Shown one piece after another: positions 18,122 to 25,983 of a stretch of DNA of 64,000 nucleotides. Both the position numbers and the translations under genes were made by a program. Where the stretch lies: the NCBI RefSeq assembly GCF_042738955.1, contig NZ_JBHYHC010000021.1, positions 35,315-99,314 of the forward strand, given 5' to 3'. Source of the stretch: Umezawaea sp042738955. GTDB lineage: Bacteria > Actinomycetota > Actinomycetes > Mycobacteriales > Pseudonocardiaceae. The notes under the pieces are model-generated. The model was given only the letters and a program-made list of their open reading frames with translations. It had not been told where the DNA came from and ran no database searches. Numbering within the stretch: the stretch's first letter is position 1; every line of letters begins with the position of its first letter.

Positions 18122-18897
18122 TGCCCGGAGCGGAACGGGGGCTGCCGTCGCTGGAGCTCCCGCGAGGAGCGTTGGACCCGGATTCGGTCCCCCTGTACGA
18201 GCGGGTCGCCCGGTGGCTGTGGGAGGACCTCCGGGTGAGCGGCGCCCGCGTCGGCGACCGGCTGCCGTCCGAGCGGATCCTGGGCGACCGCTACCACGTG
18301 TCACGGGTGACGCTGCGGTCCGCGCTCGCGCTGCTCGCCGAGCACGGCGCGGTGCAGGCGGCGCCCTCGCGCGGGTGGTTCATCGCGGGCGAGGTGCTCA
18401 GCGCGACCTCCGCCGCGCACGTCGAGGGCTTCGCCGACCACGCCCGCAAGCACCGCATCCCGACCACCACGAAGATGCTGCTGTCGCGGGTCCGCCCGTG
18501 CACCGTGCGCGAGGCGCAGCGGTTGCGGATGACCCCCGGCGACGACCTGTTCGAGATGCGGCGGCTCCGCTACGCCAACGGCATGGTCGTGGTGCTGGAG
18601 CACAACCGGCTGCCGCTGGCCCTGTGCCCGGCGCTGGCCGACACCGACTTCGCGCACGCCTCGCTGTACGCCACCCTGCTGACCGCCGACCCGCCGCAGA
18701 TCCCGCGCCGGGCCGAGTACGCGGTCGAGGCACGGCCGCCGAACCGCGAGGAGCGCCGTGCGCTGGAGCTGGACGGCACGTCCGTGCCGGTGCTGATGGC
18801 GCGGCAGTTCACCTTCAGCCAGCACGGGTACCCGCTGGAGCTGACCGACCAGGCGTACCGGGGCGACCGGTACCAGTTCCGCGCGTCCATCACCTGA
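18121..18897 (+). CDS. GntR/HutC-family regulator with UTRA domain
   Basis: This 258-residue protein has an N-terminal GntR winged helix (GDRLPSERILGDRYHVSRVT near residues 41-60) and a C-terminal UTRA ligand domain (about residues 100-255). HutC-type regulators such as DasR and NagR bind amino-sugar phosphates, which agrees with the divergent AgaS/kinase/permease operon. It probably represses that operon and itself. The ATG at 18121 has no ribosome site but sits 6 nt after a -10-like hexamer, so the mRNA is probably leaderless. Confidence 0.9.
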   Translation: MPGAERGLPSLELPRGALDPDSVPLYERVARWLWEDLRVSGARVGDRLPSERILGDRYHVSRVTLRSALALLAEHGAVQAAPSRGWFIAGEVLSATSAAHVEGFADHARKHRIPTTTKMLLSRVRPCTVREAQRLRMTPGDDLFEMRRLRYANGMVVVLEHNRLPLALCPALADTDFAHASLYATLLTADPPQIPRRAEYAVEARPPNREERRALELDGTSVPVLMARQFTFSQHGYPLELTDQAYRGDRYQFRASIT

Positions 18898-18987
18898 GCC
18901 GCTGTCGGTTCGACACGGTGCGTGATGTCGTAGCCTGCTCACGGGTCACTCCCCGTGGTCGGCCTCGAGCGGCTGATGGAGGTGGAC

Positions 18988-20076
18988 GTGGTCACGGCGA
19001 GGACCGACCTTGCGTTGTTCGACCTGCTGGACGAGGGGTTCTGCGTCCTCGAACGCGCGACGACCGCGGTCGAGGGCCAACTGGACTTCCGGTACGTCGC
19101 CGCCAACCCGGCGTTGGAGACGCAGTCCGGGGTCGTCGGCGTCGTGGGCCGGACCATGCGCGAGGTGCTCCCCGGCGAGCCGGAGGACTGGTACCGGATC
19201 TTCGACGAGGTGCTGCGCACCGGGCGGTCGACGCGGTTCCAGCAGAGCCTGGGCACGTACGGCCGGGTGCTGGAGCTGTACGCGTTCTGCGTGGACCCGG
19301 AGACCCGCCGCGAGGTCGCGGTCATCTTCACCGACATCACCGCGCGCGTCCGCGCCGAAGCCCGTGAACGCACCCTGCTCGCCGAGTTGTCGCAGGTCGC
19401 GCTGACTTTGCAGCGCGCCATCCTGGGGCCGGTCGTGCTGCCCGAGGGGTTCGTGGTGCGGTACGAGCCCGCGGTCTCGCAGGTCGGCGGCGACTGGTAC
19501 GACGTGGTGGCGCTGCCGGACGGCCGGTACGGGGTCGTGGTCGGCGACGTCGTGGGGCACGGGCTGGACGCCGCCGCGGTCATGGGACAGCTGAGCAGCG
19601 CCGCCCGCGCCCTGCTGCTCCAGGACGGGCGGCCCGCGCGGGTGCTGGAGTCGCTGGACCGGTTCGCCGCGCTCCTGCCGGGCGCGCGGTGCACGACGGT
19701 GTTCTGCGCGGTCGTGAACCCCGAGTGCGGGGAGGTCGTGTACGCCAGCGCGGGACACTTGCCCGCGATGGTGGCCGAGGCCGACGGCCGCAGCCATCTG
19801 CTGGACCAAGCCCTGTTCGTGCCGCTCGGCGTGCTGGTCTCCGCACGCCGGGAGGAGACGACCGCGGTGCTGCCCGTCGAGGCGACGCTGCTGCTCTACA
19901 CCGACGGGCTGGTCGAACGGCGAGGCGAGTCGTTGGACGTGGGCCTGGAGCGCGCCGCGGCGGCACTCGTCGCCCACCGGGAGTCGCCGCTGGAGGAGGT
20001 CGCGGACCGGCTCGCCCGCGACCTCGTCGGCGAGGAGCCCGACGACGACATCGCGCTGCTCCTCTACCGCCGCTGA
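18988..20076 (+). CDS. PAS-SpoIIE (PP2C) serine phosphatase
   Basis: About 362 residues: an N-terminal PAS domain (DFRYVAANPALE ... FTDITARVRAE), a short coiled linker, then a SpoIIE/RsbU-type PP2C domain. Metal-site motifs are GGDWYDVVAL and VVGDVVGHGLDAA, with YASAGHLPA and a C-terminal EPDDDIALLL. Such actinomycete proteins dephosphorylate anti-anti-sigma factors. No anti-sigma kinase or STAS protein is adjacent, so the partner lies elsewhere. The GTG at 18988 is chosen because GGAGG lies 5 nt upstream; in-frame starts at 18955 and 18976 are possible. Confidence 0.88.
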   Translation: MVTARTDLALFDLLDEGFCVLERATTAVEGQLDFRYVAANPALETQSGVVGVVGRTMREVLPGEPEDWYRIFDEVLRTGRSTRFQQSLGTYGRVLELYAFCVDPETRREVAVIFTDITARVRAEARERTLLAELSQVALTLQRAILGPVVLPEGFVVRYEPAVSQVGGDWYDVVALPDGRYGVVVGDVVGHGLDAAAVMGQLSSAARALLLQDGRPARVLESLDRFAALLPGARCTTVFCAVVNPECGEVVYASAGHLPAMVAEADGRSHLLDQALFVPLGVLVSARREETTAVLPVEATLLLYTDGLVERRGESLDVGLERAAAALVAHRESPLEEVADRLARDLVGEEPDDDIALLLYRR

Positions 20077-20171
20077 ACCGGGTCGAATCACCGGTCCGCG
20101 ATGTGGACCGCCGGGCCTCACCGCGGTCTATGGTGCGCTGACCTGCATCGACGACGACGTGGAGCAGCGCG

Positions 20172-20999
20172 GTGAACGCTTCGGACGACCTCGACGACCG
20201 GTCCACCCCGTGGACCGGATCCCCCTCGGGCGCGCAGTCGGCGGGCCGGGTGCTGCACGTGCTGCGGCTGCTCGCGACCAGCGGCGGCGCCACCGAGTAC
20301 GGCTGCGGGCTGGGCGACCTGGTGCGCGCCAGCGGACTCGCCAAGCCCACCGTGCACCGGCTGCTCGCGGCGCTCGTCGCGGCCGGGTTCGCCGAGCGGG
20401 ACCCGCGCACCTCGCGCTACCGCCTCGGCGAGGAGGCCCAGTTGGTCGGGGCGCTCGCCGCCCGGCGCACGAGCGTCCAGCGGATCGCCCGGCCGCTGCT
20501 GGCCGACCTCGCCGCCCGCACCCGCGAGACCGTGCTGCTCACCGTCCGGCGCGGGCAGGAGTGCCTGTGCCTGCACCGCGAGGACGGCTTGGGGCAGATC
20601 CGCACGTACGTGCTGACCGTCGGCGACACCCACCCCCTCGGCGTCAACGCGGGCGGGATCGCCCTGCTCGCGCTGGAGGACGACGACGCCGTGGCGGCCT
20701 CGCTGGACCGCGACGCGGAGTGGATCGCGACCGACTACCCGCTGCTCGACCGGGCCCGGATCCTCGCCATGGTCGCGGACACCCGGCGGCGGGGCTGGTC
20801 GTTCAACGACGGCCGCGTGTGCCCCGGCGCGTGGGGCGTCGCCGTGGCGCTGCCCGACGGGTCCGCCGCCATCACGGTGGCGGGCGTGGAGCAGCGGATG
20901 CGCGCCGAGCGGCGCACGGAGATCGCCGGACTGCTGCACGTCGCCGCGAAGACCCTGGAACGACGGCTGTCCGGCCGGAGCATCGGGAACACGGCGTGA
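20172..20999 (+). CDS. IclR-family regulator
   Basis: This 275-residue protein has an N-terminal winged helix (LGDLVRASGLAKPTVHRLLA) and a C-terminal IclR effector domain, with GVNAGGIALLAL and TVAGVEQRM typical of the family. The GTG at 20172 follows a GGAGC site. Its stop overlaps the start of the SDR gene (GTGA), so it heads an operon with the SDR and an alpha/beta hydrolase, probably a small catabolic unit for a hydroxylated or ester substrate. A -10-like TATGGT at 20129-20134 and the inverted pair GACCGC/GCGGTC (20106-20128) lie upstream. Confidence 0.9.
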   Translation: MNASDDLDDRSTPWTGSPSGAQSAGRVLHVLRLLATSGGATEYGCGLGDLVRASGLAKPTVHRLLAALVAAGFAERDPRTSRYRLGEEAQLVGALAARRTSVQRIARPLLADLAARTRETVLLTVRRGQECLCLHREDGLGQIRTYVLTVGDTHPLGVNAGGIALLALEDDDAVAASLDRDAEWIATDYPLLDRARILAMVADTRRRGWSFNDGRVCPGAWGVAVALPDGSAAITVAGVEQRMRAERRTEIAGLLHVAAKTLERRLSGRSIGNTA

Positions 21000-21796
21000 G
21001 CGACGGGAGGTTGGCGGGCCGCGTGGCGGTCGTCGTCGGCGGCGGCCACCGCGGCGCGGGACCGGGAGGCGTGACGGGTATCGGCTTCGCCACCGCCACC
21101 ACGTTCGCCCGGCACGGCGCGCGCGTCGCCGTGGTGGACGCCGACGCCGAGGCCGCCGAACGCACGGTGGCGGCGGTCGTCGCCGAGGGCGGCGAGGCGC
21201 TCGCGCTGGTCGCCGACGCGACCGACGACGACCAGGTCCGCGCCGCCGTCGCGGCCGTGGTCGCCGCGTTCGGGGCGGTCGACGTGGTGCACACCAACAT
21301 CGGCGGCACGGCGCTGGGCTCGGTGGAGGACATGGCGCTGCACGCCTGGCGCGCGTCGTTCGCGCTCAACCTCGACACGGTGTTCCTGGCCGCCAAGCAC
21401 ACGTTGCCGCACCTCGCGGTGCGTGGCGGCTCGCTCATCACGATGTCCTCGGTTGCCTCCATCCGCTCCACCGGCTACCCCTACCCCGGTTACGCGGCGG
21501 CGAAGGCGGCGGTCAACCAGCTGACCCGCACCCTCGCCGTCGAGTACGCCGGACGCGGGGTGCGCGCGAACGCGATCCTCGCGGGCCTGATCGACACGCC
21601 GCTGGTGTACCGGCAGCTCGCGGGGGGCTCCGAGGCCGCGACGCGGGCCGATCGCGCCGCCCGCAGCCCGACCGGGGCGATGGGCGCGGCCCAGGACGTG
21701 GCCGACGCGGCGCTGTTCCTCGCCTCCGACGAGTCCCGCTACATCACCGGCGTCCTGCTGCCCGTCGACGGCGGCCTGCACGTGCGCGCCTGCTGA
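20996..21796 (+). CDS. Short-chain dehydrogenase/reductase
   Basis: This is a classical SDR of about 266 residues. The nucleotide-binding segment is an unusual, longer VVGGGHRGAGPGGVTGIG rather than plain TGxxxGIG. The catalytic serine is in TMSSVAS and the YxxxK pair in YPGYAAAKAA; SDESRYITG and PVDGG close the fold. An aspartate after the second strand (VVDADA) suggests NAD(H). The GTG at 20996 overlaps the IclR stop. It belongs to the IclR operon; the substrate is unknown. Confidence 0.9.
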   Translation: MSDGRLAGRVAVVVGGGHRGAGPGGVTGIGFATATTFARHGARVAVVDADAEAAERTVAAVVAEGGEALALVADATDDDQVRAAVAAVVAAFGAVDVVHTNIGGTALGSVEDMALHAWRASFALNLDTVFLAAKHTLPHLAVRGGSLITMSSVASIRSTGYPYPGYAAAKAAVNQLTRTLAVEYAGRGVRANAILAGLIDTPLVYRQLAGGSEAATRADRAARSPTGAMGAAQDVADAALFLASDESRYITGVLLPVDGGLHVRAC

Positions 21797-21821
21797 CACC
21801 TTCCCCGAGAGGACGATCGCC

Positions 21822-22655
21822 ATGCCCGTGTTCACCACCTCCGACGGCGTGGACCTGGCCTACCAGGACCGCGGCGGCGACGGCTTCCCGCTGGTGCTGC
21901 TGCCCGGCTGGGGCCAGACGCAGGCCATGTTCCGGCACCAGTTCGCCGACCTGGGCGACGCCCACCGGGTGATCACCCTCGACCACCGCGGCCACGGCCT
22001 GTCGGCCAAGCCCGACCACGGCTACCGGATCGCCCGGCTGGCCGCCGACGTCGTCGAGCTGCTCGACCACCTCGGGCTCGACGAGGTCGACGCGCTCGGG
22101 TGGTCGATGGGCGTGTCGCTGTGGTGGAGCCTGATCGACAGCCACGGCACCGGCCGGATCCGCCGGTTCGTCGCCGTGGACCAGCCGTCCGCGGTGGCGG
22201 CGGTCCCGTGGATGAGCCCGCGGGAGCAGGTCGAGTGCGGGGCGATCTTCGACGTGGACGCGCTGGTCGCGCTGGGTGGCGGCCTGGCGGGGCCGGACGG
22301 CGGGAAGGTCCGCGAGGACTTCGTGCGCGGCATGTTCCCCGGAGGCGTGCCGGAGGACGTGTGGGAGTTCGTGGCGGGCGAGCTGGACACGGTCCCGGCG
22401 GCGGGCGCGGTGCCGCTGCTGTTCGACCACTGCGCCCAGGACTGGCGGGACGTGCTGCCCGCGATCGACGTGCCGACGCTGGTCGTGGGGTCCGAGGTCA
22501 GCCACGTCAGCGTGTCCTCGCAGGCGTACGTGGCCGACCGGATCCCCGGCGCGAGGCTGCACGTCTTCACCGCCGACGTGGCCACCTCGCACTTCCCGTT
22601 CCTGCTGAACCCGCCCGCGTTCAACGCGGTGGTGGAGGCGTTCCTGGCCGGGTGA
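21822..22655 (+). CDS. Alpha/beta hydrolase
   Basis: A 277-residue alpha/beta-hydrolase fold protein. The oxyanion loop is LLPGWGQT, the nucleophile elbow GWSMGVS carries the serine, and the likely acid and histidine lie near VGSEVSHVS and ATSHFPFL. It resembles haloperoxidase/esterase-type hydrolases. It starts 25 bp after the SDR with a GAGAGGA site and completes the IclR-SDR-hydrolase operon, suggesting hydrolysis of an ester or lactone whose alcohol the SDR oxidizes. That pathway order is inference. Confidence 0.88.
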   Translation: MPVFTTSDGVDLAYQDRGGDGFPLVLLPGWGQTQAMFRHQFADLGDAHRVITLDHRGHGLSAKPDHGYRIARLAADVVELLDHLGLDEVDALGWSMGVSLWWSLIDSHGTGRIRRFVAVDQPSAVAAVPWMSPREQVECGAIFDVDALVALGGGLAGPDGGKVREDFVRGMFPGGVPEDVWEFVAGELDTVPAAGAVPLLFDHCAQDWRDVLPAIDVPTLVVGSEVSHVSVSSQAYVADRIPGARLHVFTADVATSHFPFLLNPPAFNAVVEAFLAG

Positions 22656-22695
22656 CCGGTGGGCGACACGCCGTGACGAAGGCAACGTTTGTATG

Positions 22696-22717
22696 ATCAT
22701 GCAGCCTCGTGCATAAT
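22696..22717. promoter_or_regulatory. ARG-box-like operator upstream of argG
   Basis: ATCATGCA and TGCATAAT form an 8-bp inverted repeat (one mismatch) around 6 bp, 7 nt before the argG start. It sits in a short AT-rich island unlike its surroundings. The spacing and ATGCA/TGCAT half-sites resemble ArgR boxes in actinomycetes. Confidence 0.6.
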
Positions 22718-22724
22718 CTTCATC

Positions 22725-24170
22725 GTGTCCAAAGTCCTCACTTCCCTCCCCGTCGGCGAACGCGTCGGCATTGCCTTCTCCGGCGGCCTCGACACCTCGG
22801 TGGCGGTCGCGTGGATGCGTGAGAAGGGAGCGGTGCCGTGCACGTACACGGCCGACATCGGCCAGTACGACGAGCCCGACATCGCCTCCGTACCGGACCG
22901 CGCCCAGCTGTACGGCGCGGAGATCGCCCGGCTGGTCGACTGCCGGGCGGCGCTGGTCGAGGAAGGGCTCGCGGCGCTGGCCTGCGGGGCGTTCCACATC
23001 CGGACCGGGAGCCGCACCTACTTCAACACCACCCCGCTCGGCCGGGCCGTGACGGGCACCATGCTGGTGCGCGCCATGCTCGACGACGACGTGCAGATCT
23101 GGGGCGACGGCTCCACCTACAAGGGCAACGACATCGAGCGGTTCTACCGCTACGGGCTGCTCGCCAACCCCTCGCTGCGGGTCTACAAGCCGTGGCTGGA
23201 CGCCGAGTTCGTCGGTGAGCTGGGCGGCCGCACCGAGATGTCGGAGTGGCTGCTGGCCCGCGACCTGCCGTACCGCTCCAGCGTCGAGAAGGCGTACTCG
23301 ACCGACGCGAACATCTGGGGCGCGACGCACGAGGCCAAGGCGCTGGAGAACCTCGACGCGGGCATCGAGCTGGTCGAGCCGATCATGGGCGTGCGGTTCT
23401 GGGACCCCGCCGTGGAGATCGAGACCGAGGACGTCGTCATCGGCTTCGAGCAGGGCCGTCCGGTCACCATCAACGGCAAGGAGTTCTCCTCCGCCGTCGA
23501 CCTGGTGCTGGAGGCGAACACCATCGGCGGTCGCCACGGCCTGGGCATGTCCGACCAGATCGAGAACCGGATCATCGAGGCCAAGAGCCGGGGCGTGTAC
23601 GAGGCTCCGGGCATGGCGCTGCTGCACGCCGCGTACGAGCGGCTGGTCAACGCGATCCACAACGAGGACACGCTGGCCGCCTACCACAACGACGGCCGCA
23701 AGCTCGGCAGGCTGATGTACGAGGGCCGCTGGCTGGACCCGCAGGCGCTGATGATGCGCGAGGCGTTGCAGCGCTGGGTCGGCATGGCCGTGAGCGGCGA
23801 GGTCACGCTGCGCCTGCGGCGCGGCGACGACTACTCGATCCTCGACACGACCGGTCCCGCGTTCAGCTACCACCCCGACAAGCTGTCGATGGAGCGCACC
23901 GAGGACTCGGCCTTCGGCCCGGTCGACCGCATCGGCCAGCTCACCATGCGCAACCTGGACATCGCCGACTCCCGCGCCAAGCTGGAGCTGTACGCCGGGT
24001 ACGGCATGGTCGGCAGCAGGCACCAGGCGCTGATCAGCGCCCCGCAGGTGTCGACGACCGAGCTTATCGGCACGATGCCCGACGGCGGAGCCGAGGTCAT
24101 CGCGTCGCGCGGCGAGGTCGCCGACGACGAACTGCTCGACCACGCCGCCCTCGAGGCGGGCAACGACTAG
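22725..24170 (+). CDS. argG: Argininosuccinate synthase
   Basis: This 481-residue enzyme catalyses ATP-dependent condensation of citrulline with aspartate in arginine synthesis. The PP-loop SGGLDTS (residues 19-25) is intact, followed by the ADIGQYDEPD segment. TGSRTYFNTTPLGRAVTGTM and the long C-terminus mark the longer bacterial (E. coli-type, about 450-480 residue) form. The GTG at 22725 starts directly at the conserved N-terminus; an upstream ATG at 22689 would run through the operator-like palindrome. It stands alone, without other arg genes. A strong hairpin follows the stop. Confidence 0.96.
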   Translation: MSKVLTSLPVGERVGIAFSGGLDTSVAVAWMREKGAVPCTYTADIGQYDEPDIASVPDRAQLYGAEIARLVDCRAALVEEGLAALACGAFHIRTGSRTYFNTTPLGRAVTGTMLVRAMLDDDVQIWGDGSTYKGNDIERFYRYGLLANPSLRVYKPWLDAEFVGELGGRTEMSEWLLARDLPYRSSVEKAYSTDANIWGATHEAKALENLDAGIELVEPIMGVRFWDPAVEIETEDVVIGFEQGRPVTINGKEFSSAVDLVLEANTIGGRHGLGMSDQIENRIIEAKSRGVYEAPGMALLHAAYERLVNAIHNEDTLAAYHNDGRKLGRLMYEGRWLDPQALMMREALQRWVGMAVSGEVTLRLRRGDDYSILDTTGPAFSYHPDKLSMERTEDSAFGPVDRIGQLTMRNLDIADSRAKLELYAGYGMVGSRHQALISAPQVSTTELIGTMPDGGAEVIASRGEVADDELLDHAALEAGND

Positions 24171-24183
24171 CACCGTTCGCCAG

Positions 24184-24219
24184 GTGAGCCCCCGACCGCT
24201 CGTGCGGTCGGGGGCTCAC
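24184..24219. terminator. Bidirectional terminator after argG
   Basis: A perfect 16-bp stem (GTGAGCCCCCGACCGC and complement) with a TCGT loop. It overlaps the stop codon of the convergent ATP-grasp gene, so it can end both transcripts. Confidence 0.9.
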
Positions 24220-25121
24220 TGCTGCATGGTCAGCCAGTCGACGATCGCGCGGGAGATCGCGCCGTTCGCGCGCTGGTCGTAGCCCTCGAAGCACGGCATC
24301 GAGTTGGCTTCCAGGAAGTACCAGTCGCCGGTGGTCCGGTCGACCTTGAAGTCCACGCCGAGCAGCGGCACACCGCAGTGCTCGGTCAAGCGGGCACAGC
24401 CGTCGGTGATCTCCGGGGGTGGGACCAGCGGGCGGTAGGCGTTGACGCCGCGGACGGTGCGGTAGTCGACCACGGGGGAGTCGATCCGCTCGGCGAAGCA
24501 GCGGTCGCCGACCACGTGGACCCGGACGTCGGGGCCGGGCACGCGTTCCTGGAACAGCACCGGCAGGTGGGCCAAGCGGGGCAGCAGGGGGACGTGGTGG
24601 TACTCGAACACCGTCGCCCACGTCTTCACGGCGCTGGAGCCCTTGAAGATCGCGCCGTGGCGGCAGCCCTTGACGAACCGCTCCGCCTCGGCCGGGTCCG
24701 AGGTGAGGCACGTGTCGGGGATCCGCCAGCCGCCGACCTCGGCGAGGGCGACGGAGTGCAGGACCTTGGTGAACCCGGACGCCTCTCGCAGCGGAGGGTT
24801 CACCACCTTGCGCGGCAACACCTCCAGCACGCGGGCCAGTGCCTCGAACTGCCCGGCGGCGCACGCCGCCAGGTGCGGGGCGGGCGCCGCCGCGGAGACG
24901 TCCACGAGTCGGCACCACACGGCCGAGAAGTCGCCGAGCCGGTGGTGGTCGTCGTCCAGCACCAGTTCGGTGTCCTCCGGGTGCTCCAACGGGATCCGCA
25001 CGCGGCCGCGCAACGCCAACGACGGCAGGTCGACGCAGCGGAACGCGACCCCGGCCCGCCGCAGCGCCCGCACCCCGGCGGTGAAGGTCGGGTCGGCGGC
25101 GAGGCCCAGGCAGAGGATCAC
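24216..25121 (-). CDS. RimK-type ATP-grasp ligase of a putative graspetide-like system
   Basis: 301 residues with an N-terminal pre-ATP-grasp domain and a complete ATP-grasp core: ATP-site Lys in AIFKGSSAVK, hinge FQERVPGPDVRVHVV, and metal ligands in GVDFK and LEAN (E271, N273). ATP-grasp ligases activate a carboxylate as acyl phosphate and join it to an amine or hydroxyl; in graspetides they link Asp/Glu side chains to Ser/Thr/Lys of a ribosomal peptide. It is last of four genes joined by 4-nt overlaps, downstream of a peptide rich in x-(S/T/K)-E repeats, its likely substrate. The GTG start overlaps the upstream stop. Glutamate ligation onto Glu side chains is the main alternative. Confidence 0.85.
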   Translation of the reverse strand: MILCLGLAADPTFTAGVRALRRAGVAFRCVDLPSLALRGRVRIPLEHPEDTELVLDDDHHRLGDFSAVWCRLVDVSAAAPAPHLAACAAGQFEALARVLEVLPRKVVNPPLREASGFTKVLHSVALAEVGGWRIPDTCLTSDPAEAERFVKGCRHGAIFKGSSAVKTWATVFEYHHVPLLPRLAHLPVLFQERVPGPDVRVHVVGDRCFAERIDSPVVDYRTVRGVNAYRPLVPPPEITDGCARLTEHCGVPLLGVDFKVDRTTGDWYFLEANSMPCFEGYDQRANGAISRAIVDWLTMQQ

Positions 25122-25867
25122 GGCGTCAGCTCCGCCAGCAGCGCGGTGTGCACCCGGTGTTCCACGTGCGCGAACTGGTGGTGCCGCGGGTAGCACGACA
25201 CGTCGTGCAGCCGGTGGTCGTGCTCCACGGTGAAGGTCGCGAAGTCCACGCCGTTGCGCCGGATCCAGGCCACCACGGGGGCCGTCCCGTCGAGCCCGCC
25301 CCCGTCCAGGGCGATCACGTCGGACCCCGCGACGAGGACCTGCCTCGTGCGGGCCGGGTCCCGGTCGCTGATCCGCACGACGGCGAACCGGTCGCGTGGC
25401 GCGTCGGGCTCCAGCACCGTCCAGTCGGGCAACCGGAACACCTCCTCGCCGGGGGCGGAGCCGTCGTTCAGGACCACCGTGCGCGTCGGGGCGACCACGC
25501 CGGTGGCGACGAGGTCCAACGGGTCCAAGCGGGGGAAGAACCCCTGCGGGGACGGCCGGTTGACGACCGGCCCGTCCCACAGCGCGATCGCGGACCAGAG
25601 GACGGCGTACGTCTCGGCGGCGACGAACGCCCGGTCGGCGTCCGGCTCGTCGCCCCACGGTCCGAGCCCGCGCGACAGGATCGCCGTCACCTCGACGCCG
25701 TCGACCGCGATCCGCGTGCGGCTGACCCGGTCCCGGCTCACGCGCACGCTGACCGCGATCCGGTCCAGGTCGCTCGCCACGACCGCCGTCCGTCCGCTCG
25801 CACGGGCGAAAGCGGCGAACCGGTCCGCGGTCTCGTCGTCGTCCGGGGCGAGGACGAGGACCGTCAT
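25118..25867 (-). CDS. Degenerate ATP-grasp-like partner protein
   Basis: 249 residues that I could not assign to a named family. The N-terminal half (TVLVLAPDDDETADRF ... AILSRGLGPW ... VAAETYAVLW ... VVNRPSPQGFF ... GVVAPTRTVV) follows the layout of the pre-ATP-grasp region of MvdD/RimK-like peptide ligases. The C-terminus (RNGVDFATFTVEHD, then HDVSCYP) sits where an active enzyme has the E-x-N metal ligands, and these are absent; the protein is also about 50 residues shorter than its neighbour. I infer a catalytically dead paralogue that may bind the precursor or dimerize with the active ligase. It starts at ATG 25867 inside the upstream stop (ATGA) and ends inside the next start (GTGA). 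Confidence 0.7.
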   Translation of the reverse strand: MTVLVLAPDDDETADRFAAFARASGRTAVVASDLDRIAVSVRVSRDRVSRTRIAVDGVEVTAILSRGLGPWGDEPDADRAFVAAETYAVLWSAIALWDGPVVNRPSPQGFFPRLDPLDLVATGVVAPTRTVVLNDGSAPGEEVFRLPDWTVLEPDAPRDRFAVVRISDRDPARTRQVLVAGSDVIALDGGGLDGTAPVVAWIRRNGVDFATFTVEHDHRLHDVSCYPRHHQFAHVEHRVHTALLAELTP

Positions 25868-25983
25868 CGCCGCGCGTCCAGGGCTTCGGCGACCTGCCAC
25901 GCGGTCGCGGCGAGGTCGTCGAGCACCTGGGGCCTGGCCTCCGCCGGGATGAACGGCCGTCGGTCGTCCGCGTCGGGCGTCAC
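25864..25983 (-). CDS. 39-residue peptide, leader-like, coupled to the precursor gene
   Basis: This short gene begins at a GTG overlapping the precursor stop (GTGA) and ends at a TGA overlapping the next ATG. That tight packing on both sides is the main evidence that it is translated. The middle reads RRPFIPAEAR followed by a likely amphipathic helix (VLDDLAATAWQVAEAL). RP-F-(F/I)-P-A-(D/E)-x-R recurs in the N-terminus of the upstream repeat peptide (RPAFTDFPADVR). It could be a free leader or recognition peptide, an adaptor for the ligases, or a second precursor without a core. It has only two acidic/hydroxyl pairs and no repeats. Confidence 0.6.
   Translation of the reverse strand: MTPDADDRRPFIPAEARPQVLDDLAATAWQVAEALDARR

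Noticed and set aside
24216..25658. 480-codon version of the ATP-grasp protein
   Set aside because: The extra N-terminus overlaps the partner gene antisense to nothing useful; the GTG at 25121 overlapping the upstream stop and starting at the first beta strand is far more likely.
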